19,367 nt of DNA from CAYLJO01 sp964383905 (lineage in GTDB: Bacteria > Acidobacteriota > Blastocatellia > Pyrinomonadales > Pyrinomonadaceae): the NCBI GenBank assembly GCA_964383905.1, contig CAYLJO010000117.1:1-19367 (forward strand), written 5' to 3'. Positions 6,790 through 13,654 of the stretch are shown piece after piece (within the stretch, counting starts at the first letter, position 1; the number at the start of each line of letters is the position of its first letter). The translations under genes and the position numbers were made by a program. Under the pieces are notes generated by a model, which had not been told where the DNA came from, did not search any database, and saw only the letters and a list, made by a program, of their open reading frames with translations.

Positions 6790-7521
6790 ATGACCAAATC
6801 ACCAAATCACCTTAATAAAGTTTTCATGGACGCCTTTCGCCAGCTTGCGGGCAATCGCCCGGTGCCTGCCGTGGACGTCAAGTTTTATCCTTACGCAGGT
6901 CTGCATCATACGATTCGACTACGCTCAGGCCGTGTCTACGTACGCGTCTCAGATATTTTCAGGAATGCCCCGCTAGACGTCCACCGTGCGCTGGCTTTTA
7001 TCCTCGTGGCCAAATTGCTCTCGAAAAGAACGCCGGAGGTCCACGAGCACATCTATCGGGATTACGCCTACACGCCACAGATTCTGCGCGCCTCAGACAT
7101 CGCGCGCCGCCGCCGCGGTCGTAAGATAATCTCTTCGGCACTGGGCCGCGTATATAACCTTGATAAAATGTTTGACCGGTTGAACCGGCGCTACTTTGGT
7201 GGCCGCCTTGAGAAGCCGACCTTGACATGGTCCCAGCGCCGCACGCGCAGCATTCTGGGCCATCATGACAACGTTCACGACACCATCACGATCAGCAAAA
7301 CACTGGATGCCCGCGAAGTTCCCGAATGGTTCGTGGAGTACATCCTTTATCACGAGATGCTCCATGTCAAACATCCTGCGCGCCTGATCAACGGCAGGCG
7401 CTATTACCACACCAGTGCGTTCCGGACGGAAGAGCAGCGTTTCCCTTATTATGCGGAGGCGCAGGATTGGATTGATAGAATCGCACGCCAGCGCCACGTC
7501 CTGCGCGCCCGCGCCGCCTGA
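6790..7521 (+). CDS. SprT-like zinc metalloprotease domain protein
   Basis: A 243-residue soluble protein with no signal peptide or membrane segment. The C-terminal half carries the zinc-protease motif HEMLH (188-192), a third probable ligand H207 in YYHTSAF, and upstream the typical FDRLNRRYFGGRL segment (about 128-140) that opens SprT-like domains. The N-terminal ~100 residues are less conserved to my eye. SprT-like proteins include SPRTN-type DNA-protein crosslink proteases, but bacterial members are mostly uncharacterised, so I do not assign a substrate. The start is supported by AAGGGG 9 nt upstream of the ATG. The gene stands alone, divergent from hrcA. An alternative label would be an M48/YgjP-like peptidase; the fold class is firmer than the function. 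Confidence 0.8.
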   Translation: MTKSPNHLNKVFMDAFRQLAGNRPVPAVDVKFYPYAGLHHTIRLRSGRVYVRVSDIFRNAPLDVHRALAFILVAKLLSKRTPEVHEHIYRDYAYTPQILRASDIARRRRGRKIISSALGRVYNLDKMFDRLNRRYFGGRLEKPTLTWSQRRTRSILGHHDNVHDTITISKTLDAREVPEWFVEYILYHEMLHVKHPARLINGRRYYHTSAFRTEEQRFPYYAEAQDWIDRIARQRHVLRARAA

Positions 7522-7862
7522 GCCACTCTATTTTTGGAACTTTGCGGTCGCCCGGACGTTTAGGCATACAGGTAGGTTGGTTCTCCAAAGAGCGGGCGAG
7601 AAGGAGAAACGCATGAAGTGAATCATACCTTTCCCGTCATCGCCCGCTCTACGGTATTGCGCCACGGACTCACCTTAAAAACGCGGCGCCCCCGTAGTCC
7701 ACTTCTCTCCACACCCTTTTCGAATTCTCTCCCCGGCTGGACAAGGGACTCCTTCGCTCGCTAGACTACATAGTTTGCTATCGGGACCAGGTGGTCATCC
7801 TGGGCGCGCCTGCTCAGGGCCGTCGGCAAAAGTTTATTTGATACGGAGATCAACATTTTCTT
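7522..7862. other. Intergenic region between the SprT-like gene and efp
   Basis: 341 bp with no supported long gene. It contains an 11-bp inverted repeat around 7589-7650 that brackets a three-codon reading frame with an ideal ribosome site (separate entry). Beyond it the sequence up to efp is pyrimidine-rich (about 7690-7760). I find no convincing promoter pair for efp here. Confidence 0.55.
7589..7650. repeat. Inverted repeat enclosing a Met-Lys-stop mini reading frame
   Basis: The arm AGAGCGGGCGA (7589-7599) is complemented by CGCCCGCTCT (7641-7650) and the neighbouring T at 7640, apart from the outermost mismatch. About 40 nt lie between the arms. Inside, AAGGAG is followed 6 nt later by ATG AAG TGA (7613-7621). 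No T tract follows the second arm, so a simple terminator is not obvious. Function unknown. Confidence 0.5.
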
Positions 7863-8426
7863 ATGGCAATTCCCGCTACCCAGATTCGACGCGGCATGGT
7901 CATCGTCTTTGAAGGACAGCCCTGTAAGGTCGTTGAGTTTCGTCATCACACGCCGGGCAATCTACGCGCGATGGTGCAGACTAAGCTTCGTAACATTCGC
8001 ACCGGCTCATCTTTTGAACACCGCTTCCGCTCCGCCGACACGGTCGAGCGCGCCGCCCTCGAACAGCACGAGATGGAGTACCTCTACTCCGACGGCTCGC
8101 AGCACCACTTCATGAACACGGAAAACTACGAACAGATCGGCTTGAGCGACGAGGATCTGGGCGACGCCGCGCAATGGCTGACGCCGGGCCTGCGCATCCA
8201 GGCGGAGTTTTACGAAGGCGCGCCTATCGGCGTCGACCTTCCGCCGTCGATGGAACTGACGGTCACCGGCACCGAGCCGTCGCTCAAGGGCGCGACCGTC
8301 TCCAACGTTAACAAGCCGGCGACGCTTGAAAACGGCGTCACAATTCAGGTACCGCCCTTCATCAACGAAGGCGACCGCATTCGGGTTGATCCTTCCGAAG
8401 GTCGGTACATCGAACGGGCGAAATAA
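7863..8426 (+). CDS. efp: Elongation factor P with an Asn at the loop tip
   Basis: A 187-residue, three-domain factor that enters the ribosomal E site and relieves stalling at polyproline. Domain I (1-65) has the KOW-like fold ending TKLRNIRTG. The two OB domains follow, with EYLYSDGSQHHFMNTENYEQ and the C-terminal signature IQVPPFINEGDRIRVDPSEGRYIER. Length and domains are normal. The loop reads HHTPGNLRA, and equal spacing from GxP to the tip places N33 where E. coli has Lys34, the beta-lysylated residue. Neither that modification nor Arg rhamnosylation could occur at Asn. No epmA, epmB or earP is adjacent. The ATG has a GGAG 14 nt upstream, a long spacing; no better start is in frame. waaA begins 93 nt downstream on the same strand. 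Confidence 0.96.
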   Translation: MAIPATQIRRGMVIVFEGQPCKVVEFRHHTPGNLRAMVQTKLRNIRTGSSFEHRFRSADTVERAALEQHEMEYLYSDGSQHHFMNTENYEQIGLSDEDLGDAAQWLTPGLRIQAEFYEGAPIGVDLPPSMELTVTGTEPSLKGATVSNVNKPATLENGVTIQVPPFINEGDRIRVDPSEGRYIERAK

Positions 8427-8441
8427 GGTTTCAGGTTCCGC

Positions 8442-8506
8442 AGTCCCGGGTTTTCGTGCTCAAGGCCGTTCTGATAACTTAGGCTCGGGGTCGGGACTCG
8501 AAAACC
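8442..8506 (+). promoter_or_regulatory. Crossing complementary segments in the efp-waaA gap
   Basis: Segment A (8442-8448, AGTCCCG) pairs perfectly with A' (8492-8498, CGGGACT). Segment B (8449-8456, GGTTTTCG) pairs perfectly with B' (8499-8506, CGAAAACC). The order is A-B-35 nt-A'-B', so the two helices cross: either a pseudoknot-like fold or two competing hairpins. B' ends directly before GGAA (8507-8510), the likely waaA ribosome site ahead of the GTG at 8520. A role in waaA translation or termination after efp is inference. Confidence 0.5.
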
Positions 8507-8519
8507 GGAACGTTTCTTC

Positions 8520-9887
8520 GTGTACTTTCTTTACAGCCTCCTCTTCTCCATCGGCTTCATCGCGTTCCTCCCGCGACTCATTTACGATGCGCTCCGCCAC
8601 GGGAAGTACGTGACCGGTTTTCGCCAGCGCATCGGCCAAATCCCCGCCGTTAAGGCCAACGGACGCCCCGTCATCTGGCTCCACTGTGTCTCGGTAGGGG
8701 AAGCGCAGGCCGCCCGCCCGCTCGCTCGCGCGCTCCTCGATAAATTCCCTTCGCACGCGCTTGTCGTCTCCACCACGACGCTGACAGCCCAGCGTTTGGC
8801 ACGCGAGATTTTTCGATCCGACGCGGCGGCGATTATCTATTTTCCATTTGACTGGGCATGGACCGTCCGGCGCGCGCTTAAGGCGATCAACCCCTCCGCC
8901 CTGCTTATTATGGAGACGGAGTTGTGGCCCCGCTTTTTACACGAATGCCGCTCGCGCCAGATCCCCGTGGCGATTGTTAACGGCCGGCTCTCCGGACGCT
9001 CATTTCGCCGGTATAAACTGACCGGTCCCTTTATCAAACGCGTTGTCAATGATATTGATCTGGCCCTCATGCAAACAGAGGCGGACGCCGAACGGATGCG
9101 TTTGCTCGGGTTACCGCCCGGGCGAGTGCTGGTCTCCGGTAACGTGAAATTCGACGCCGGCGCAGAGCCGGCCGAGCGTGGGTTGACCGATGAATTGCGC
9201 GAGCGGTTTCATCTTCGCGACGGGCGCCCGCTCATTGTCGCCGCCAGTACACATGCCCCCGAAGAGCGGATCGTTATCGAAGCGTTTGGAAAATTACGAA
9301 ACGGCTCCGGCGGCCTTAAGGCGAGATTGCTACTGGCGCCGCGGCACCCGGAAAGGTTCGCGGAGGCGGCGAGGCTTCTTCAATCATCCGGCCTCTCGTG
9401 GGCGCGCCGTTCGCACGCGCCCGACGCGCGCGACGCGATGTGCGACGCGATTCTCCTCGATACGATCGGTGAGCTGCGCGCCGTGTACCCGCTTGCAAAC
9501 ATCGTTTTCGTCGGCGGCAGCATCGCCCCCGCGGGGGGCCACAACATACTGGAACCGGCCGTCGCAGGGGCGTGTATTATCACTGGCGCACACACGTCGA
9601 ACTTCGCGGCCGTCGTGCGAGCTTTTCTCGAGGCAGACGCGCTCGTCCAGCTCCCCCACGTTCCGCCAACGGAAGCACCCGCCGCGCTCTCGCTAAGGTT
9701 AGAAGAGCTGCTGGCGGACGATGAACGAAGGCGTGCGGTGGCGAACCGTGCGCGTGCCGTCATGGAGCAGAACCGCGGAGCGGCGGAGCGGACAACCAGG
9801 CTTCTGGCCGAGTTGCTTGATCCATCGCTGCGCCGTGCGGCCTCGGGCCAAGCGCAGGATGCGCCACGCCGTGCCATCTCCGCATGA
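8520..9887 (+). CDS. waaA: 3-deoxy-D-manno-octulosonic acid (Kdo) transferase
   Basis: A 455-residue glycosyltransferase (GT-B fold, family GT30) that adds Kdo from CMP-Kdo to lipid IVA at the inner face of the inner membrane. An N-terminal hydrophobic anchor (about 1-20) precedes WLHCVSVGEAQAARPL, whose Glu61 aligns with the catalytic base of the family. METELWPRF (131-139) and, near the C-terminus, FVGGSIAPAGGHNILEPA are also family signatures. The GTG at 8520 is the only start in the open stretch after the in-frame TAA at 8475; GGAA lies 9 nt upstream. The gene ends with a 4-nt ATGA overlap with lpxK, indicating translational coupling. The last ~20 residues are low-conservation. How many Kdo units it adds cannot be read from sequence. 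Confidence 0.95.
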   Translation: MYFLYSLLFSIGFIAFLPRLIYDALRHGKYVTGFRQRIGQIPAVKANGRPVIWLHCVSVGEAQAARPLARALLDKFPSHALVVSTTTLTAQRLAREIFRSDAAAIIYFPFDWAWTVRRALKAINPSALLIMETELWPRFLHECRSRQIPVAIVNGRLSGRSFRRYKLTGPFIKRVVNDIDLALMQTEADAERMRLLGLPPGRVLVSGNVKFDAGAEPAERGLTDELRERFHLRDGRPLIVAASTHAPEERIVIEAFGKLRNGSGGLKARLLLAPRHPERFAEAARLLQSSGLSWARRSHAPDARDAMCDAILLDTIGELRAVYPLANIVFVGGSIAPAGGHNILEPAVAGACIITGAHTSNFAAVVRAFLEADALVQLPHVPPTEAPAALSLRLEELLADDERRRAVANRARAVMEQNRGAAERTTRLLAELLDPSLRRAASGQAQDAPRRAISA

Positions 9888-10948
9888 TCTCAGACATCAC
9901 GCTCGGGCCCCTCGGCGCAATTTATGGCATCGCGATGCGAGCGCGGCGCGCGCTCTATCAGGCCCGAATTCTCCCCGTGCACGAGGTCGGCGTTCCAACC
10001 ATCAGCGTTGGCAACATTACAACCGGCGGGACGGGTAAAACCCCTCTTGTTGAATGGATCGCCCGCGCCGCCGCACGTGAGGGTCGCCGCCCCTGTATTC
10101 TCACACGGGGGTACGGGCGCGCTCGTCCGAGCACTCGTGTGGTGGTGTCCGACAGCGAACACGTGACGGCCGGCGCGTGCGAGGGAGGCGATGAGCCCCG
10201 GTTACTGGCAGAGATGCTGCAAGGTATCGCCGCCGTGATCAGTGATGCGGACCGGGTCGCGGCCGCGCGGTGGGCGTTGGAGAATTTTGGGAGCGACCTC
10301 TTTATCCTCGACGATGGTTTTCAGCATTTGCGGATGGCACGCCATCTGGACATCGTCGCGATTGACGCGACAAACCCGTGGGGAAGCGGGCGCCTTCTGC
10401 CGCACGGGCGTCTACGCGAGCCGCCTCGCGAACTGGCCCGCGCTGACGCTATCATCATTACGCGCGCCGACCTGGCCCCTGATATCGACGCGCTGCGACT
10501 GAGGGTCGAGAGTCTAAGCGGTGCGCGCCCCGTGCTGCTCTCGCGTGTACGCAAACGGCGCATTCGACCCCTGGTTGGGCCGGCGGCGGCGGGGGTGTGC
10601 GAAGGACTTGATTCTGCGCTTCGAGCTGTCGCCGCATTCTGCGCTGTTGGGAATCCCCATTCATTCTTCACGCAGGTACGCAGTAGTGAGGGCTACCGCT
10701 TAAGTTTTGAGCGCGCTTACCCCGATCACCACGCCTACACGCAGAGTGAGGTGGATATACTCTGTGAGGAAGCGAAAGCGCACGGCGCGCAATTGATCCT
10801 GACGACCGCCAAAGACGCGGTCAAGCTGCGTTCACTCCGCTTTGATCTCCCCTGCTATGTACTTGAGATCGGGATCGAATTCGATGATGAAGCTCGGATG
10901 CTCGAACTGATTCGTCGAGCGATACGGGATCCAAAACGGCCGGGATGA
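9884..10948 (+). CDS. lpxK: Tetraacyldisaccharide 4'-kinase
   Basis: A 354-residue inner-membrane-associated kinase that phosphorylates the 4' position of the tetraacyldisaccharide to make lipid IVA, the acceptor used by WaaA. The Walker A motif GGTGKT is at residues 48-53 inside SVGNITTGGTGKTPLVEW, followed by ILTRGYGR. LDDGFQHLRMARHLDIV (from about residue 142) is the second family signature, and the C-terminal part has LILTTAKDAVKL. An N-terminal amphipathic/hydrophobic helix (about 7-30) fits membrane attachment. The start is the ATG inside the ATGA overlap with waaA. It is slightly longer than many LpxK proteins (about 320-340). Its pairing with waaA makes a small lipid A-Kdo unit. Confidence 0.96.
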   Translation: MISDITLGPLGAIYGIAMRARRALYQARILPVHEVGVPTISVGNITTGGTGKTPLVEWIARAAAREGRRPCILTRGYGRARPSTRVVVSDSEHVTAGACEGGDEPRLLAEMLQGIAAVISDADRVAAARWALENFGSDLFILDDGFQHLRMARHLDIVAIDATNPWGSGRLLPHGRLREPPRELARADAIIITRADLAPDIDALRLRVESLSGARPVLLSRVRKRRIRPLVGPAAAGVCEGLDSALRAVAAFCAVGNPHSFFTQVRSSEGYRLSFERAYPDHHAYTQSEVDILCEEAKAHGAQLILTTAKDAVKLRSLRFDLPCYVLEIGIEFDDEARMLELIRRAIRDPKRPG

Positions 10949-10966
10949 AAGGGCCGCAATCTTTTT
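10937..10966 (+). terminator. Weak terminator candidate after lpxK
   Basis: CGGCC (10937-10941) pairs with GGCCG (10952-10956) around a 10-nt loop that includes the lpxK stop codon, and five T follow at 10962-10966. The stem is short. The convergent kinase gene ends 44 nt further on. Confidence 0.4.
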
Positions 10967-11009
10967 ACGACTTCCCCCTGGCCGCTCGTCTCTAACGCGG
11001 TGTCGCACC

Positions 11010-12731
11010 TCAAGGGCTGGCCTCCGGCTGTGTTGCCTGCGGAGTAGTTTCAGGCAGCGGAGTGGCCCTGGGCAGGGCCGGCGGCTTCCTCGGCGTAGTC
11101 GAGGGCGTCGGTGGCGGGACGGAGGTGCTTGGACTGGTCTGCGGCGAAGGCAGTTCGCGCTGACGGTTGCTGTTCCTGCCGGGAGGCGTAGCGGTCGGGC
11201 TGGGCTGGGTCTCATTCTCATTTGCCGTATTATCGTTCTGGGCCGTATCACCCGTATCATTCGCGTTTGAGTTGCCGCGGCGTGATGAGGCGTTAGTGTT
11301 CTGGTTCTGATTCACGTTTGATGCCGCATTAGTATTTGATACGGTATTGGTATTTGACGTTGGGCTCGGAGAGGCGCCGGGAACTTTTGAAGTGATTCCC
11401 TGTTCGCCCTGTCCCGTCGCCGGCGGCGCGGGCCGAACGGGCTTACTGTTTGGATCAACCGTCAGCGGCGTCGCCTGTTCGTTCGTCGCGGGTGGCTTGG
11501 CATTTCGCGTCACGGCATAAATCACCGCGAAGAGGACGAGTAACCCCGCGGCCGCCGGGATGATGATGCGCCACGGGTTAAAACTCTCGGGCGGCGGCCC
11601 TGTTTGAGAGTAAGCCGCTTGGGCCGCGACCGCGCCTGCCTGGTCCGGTCTCGGCCTGATGACAGTCGTCTCGTCATACCCCTCGTTCGTAGTCCCACGC
11701 GACGGCATGTTCGGGTCGGTCGGCACGACAATACGTTTTGTCGATCGATCAGCCGCGGCCGGCCCGGCGTCCGTTAAAGCGGCGGCCGGCCCTTCATTCA
11801 CGGCGAGGGATAAGGCTTCGACAAGCTCGCCGGCGCTTTGATAACGATCTTCGGGACGCTTCGCCATCGCGCGGGCAACGACACGGCCGACGGCGGGGGG
11901 CAAATCCTTTCGCTCGTCGAGCGCGGAGGGAGGCGGCTCCTGCAAATGCTTCATCATGATCGCCGTCGGCGACTCGCCCTTAAACGGCACGTGCCCGACA
12001 AGCATCTCGAAGAGGATCACGCCGAGCGAGTAAACATCGGAACGCGCGTCTATCTCGGACGCCTGTGAACATTGCTCCGGCGACATGTATTGCGGCGTAC
12101 CGATAATCAGGTTGGGCGCCGTCAGCGCCGGGTCCTGCCCGACGGGCTCCTGGATTTTGGCGATCCCGAAATCCAGGACCTTGGCCCAATCACCGTCGCC
12201 GCTCGCATCCACGAGCATGATATTGTCGCTTTTAAGATCGCGATGCACGACGCCTTCAGCGTGCGCGGCGTCAAGCGCCCCGCCCACCTGCCGCATGATC
12301 CCGACAATGCGCGGCAAAGGCATCGCGCCTCCGCTCTGGATCACTTCCTTCAGGGTCTTTCCCCGCAGGTGCTCCATGACGAGAAAGACCACCCCGTTCT
12401 CCGATTCACCGAAATCCGTGACGTTGAGCGCGTGCGGGTGCGAGATGCGCGAGGCGGCCTTGGCTTCTCTCGAAAAGCGGGCGACGATCTTATCGTCGGC
12501 GGCCAGCGCCGGGTGAAGGACCTTGATGGCGACTGTTTTATCAATCAGGATGTGCGTACCGCGATAAACCGTGCCCATCCCGCCCTCGCTGATGGTCTCC
12601 TCAACGCGGTATTTACCGGCGAGCGTTTGGCCGATCAAATCGTCACCGGCCTTCTTCAGAACGGTGCCGTCAGCGGGACACAGAGTGTTCGCGTCCTGGT
12701 ATTCCTTGCCGCACTTCGGACATATCTTCAT
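11010..12731 (-). CDS. Membrane-anchored Ser/Thr protein kinase with N-terminal zinc ribbon
   Basis: A 573-residue Hanks-type kinase. Residues 1-25 form a short zinc-ribbon-like element (CPKCGKEY...CPADGTVL). The kinase domain (about 37-305) has the glycine loop ISEGGMGTVYRG, the lysine in VAIKVL, the catalytic loop HRDLKSDNIML, DFGIAK and GTPQYMSPEQ. All catalytic residues are present, so it should be active. A ~75-residue linker leads to one membrane segment (about 385-408, IIIPAAAGLLVLFAVIYAV). The outer part (about 410-573) is low complexity: Asn/Thr-rich around 462-490, then Pro/Thr/Ser-rich to the end, with no PASTA or other sensor domain that I recognise. It is convergent with lpxK and has its own gene boundary. 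Target and signal are unknown. Confidence 0.93.
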   Translation of the reverse strand: MKICPKCGKEYQDANTLCPADGTVLKKAGDDLIGQTLAGKYRVEETISEGGMGTVYRGTHILIDKTVAIKVLHPALAADDKIVARFSREAKAASRISHPHALNVTDFGESENGVVFLVMEHLRGKTLKEVIQSGGAMPLPRIVGIMRQVGGALDAAHAEGVVHRDLKSDNIMLVDASGDGDWAKVLDFGIAKIQEPVGQDPALTAPNLIIGTPQYMSPEQCSQASEIDARSDVYSLGVILFEMLVGHVPFKGESPTAIMMKHLQEPPPSALDERKDLPPAVGRVVARAMAKRPEDRYQSAGELVEALSLAVNEGPAAALTDAGPAAADRSTKRIVVPTDPNMPSRGTTNEGYDETTVIRPRPDQAGAVAAQAAYSQTGPPPESFNPWRIIIPAAAGLLVLFAVIYAVTRNAKPPATNEQATPLTVDPNSKPVRPAPPATGQGEQGITSKVPGASPSPTSNTNTVSNTNAASNVNQNQNTNASSRRGNSNANDTGDTAQNDNTANENETQPSPTATPPGRNSNRQRELPSPQTSPSTSVPPPTPSTTPRKPPALPRATPLPETTPQATQPEASP

Positions 12732-12776
12732 CTACCCGCCCTACCTTGCCCCGCACACTGGTGGAGAATGATGTTG

Positions 12777-12806
12777 AGCGTATCACACAGCTTCCGCAAC
12801 GTGCAA
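12777..12806 (-). promoter_or_regulatory. Weak promoter candidate for the Ser/Thr kinase
   Basis: On the minus strand TTGCAC (12806-12801) and TACGCT (12782-12777) are separated by 18 nt, about 46 nt before the ATG at 12731. The -10 match is poor. It is the best pair I can see in the 237-bp gap. Confidence 0.3.
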
Positions 12807-12893
12807 TGAGAAGAAAATGAGGAAAAGTTAATAGCTGGAGAGTGAGGCATCCATGTGTGGCGGCAGCGCTTTCGCGCCCGCCGCAAATCTTAA

Positions 12894-12937
12894 AAGGGGG
12901 TGCGGGCGAAGGTCTGTTGCTTCGCCCGCACCCCCTT
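12894..12937. terminator. Strong hairpin terminator after atpE
   Basis: Perfect 18-bp GC-rich arms (12894-12911 and 12920-12937) enclose an 8-nt loop, 32 nt past the atpE stop codon. On the minus strand the stem is followed by TTTT, as expected for an intrinsic terminator closing the F0 genes. It also insulates the kinase promoter region that follows. Confidence 0.88.
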
Positions 12938-12968
12938 ATTTAGCCTGCGGCAAACTTGCCAGGTTCCC

Positions 12969-13295
12969 TTAAACCCTCACGATAGCAAACATGATCACCA
13001 GCGTAAAGATCACCAACGTCTCGATAAACGCTAAGCCGATGATCGCCAGGATCTGGATGCGACCGCTCGCGCCCGGGTTGCGGGCCGCGCCTTCGGCCGC
13101 CGCCGCCGCCACGCGCGACTGGCCGAGCGCGCCGAGACCCGCCGCGATGGCAAAACCAATACCGGCGGCCAGCTTCGCCCATTTGGCCACCGTGTTCGCA
13201 TTGTCGGCGGCTTCAGTGGCGGTTTGCGCCAGCGCCGGTGCGGCCGTCATCAACAAGCCGAGCACCGTGAAGAATGCCATTTTGAGCCTTCTCAT
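12969..13295 (-). CDS. atpE: ATP synthase F0 subunit c
   Basis: A 108-residue proteolipid that forms the rotating c ring in the inner membrane. A hydrophobic leader ending APALAQ (residues 1-24) looks like a signal peptide and makes the protein longer than the usual ~75-90. Two membrane helices follow (about 38-70 and 78-105), joined by the polar loop AARNPGASGRIQ. The ion-carrying carboxylate is E92 in AFIETLVIF. Q59 lies 33 residues before it, the same spacing as Q32-E65 of the sodium-type Ilyobacter c subunit, but the Ser-Thr...Tyr part of the sodium motif is replaced by Thr-Leu...Phe, so protons are the likelier ion. An ideal AAGGAGG stands 7 nt before the ATG. It follows atpB after a 359-bp gap and ends at a strong terminator. 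Confidence 0.95.
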   Translation of the reverse strand: MRRLKMAFFTVLGLLMTAAPALAQTATEAADNANTVAKWAKLAAGIGFAIAAGLGALGQSRVAAAAAEGAARNPGASGRIQILAIIGLAFIETLVIFTLVIMFAIVRV

Positions 13296-13654
13296 TTTCG
13301 TTCCTCCTTATCAATGGTCTAACTATTATCAAAAGGACTTGGAAAGCATTCGGCAACCTTCGAGCTTGCGTCGCGGCGTGTATGATTTCGCCAGTCTCCG
13401 GTATGCAGCCGCCCCTCTTACAACGGCGCTCCAGACGATTCGGGCTTCCCTGCTCTCAGACTTCGAAAGCAATGATTCTGCGGCCCCGCAGCCCAGGCCC
13501 GACGTGCCTGCCTGATCCTCTGAACCGTCTTTTGTTTAGCGCCTTAACGTGTGGGGCGCGCGTGCCCGCACCGCTCAAAACGCGCTCACCAAAGCGTCAT
13601 TATTACTATCGTACGAAAGCTATGGGATGTAAGTTTCCCGGTTGACCATCCCAT
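13296..13654. other. Long gap between atpB and atpE
   Basis: 359 bp with no supported reading frame on either strand, unusual between F0 genes that normally lie close together. Directly after the atpB stop, CATCCCAT (13647-13654) and ATGGGATG (13622-13629) form an 8-bp inverted repeat with a 17-nt loop, a weak terminator or processing-site candidate. Nearer atpE a TGATAAT stretch (around 13325-13331, minus strand) could be a -10 but has no good -35. The gap may give atpE separate expression, as needed for a multicopy c ring; that is inference. Confidence 0.55.

Noticed and set aside
9380..9877. 165-residue open frame antisense to waaA
   Set aside because: Ser/Ala/Arg-rich composition typical of the complementary frame of a GC-rich gene; waaA motifs run through the same DNA.
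12072..12809. 245-residue open frame opposite the kinase
   Set aside because: Covers the catalytic domain of a clear kinase on the other strand and has no own signals.
13382..13645. 87-residue plus-strand frame in the atpB-atpE gap, considered as a lost or hidden subunit gene
   Set aside because: Wrong strand for the operon, no ribosome site, and no resemblance to subunit b or any membrane protein.
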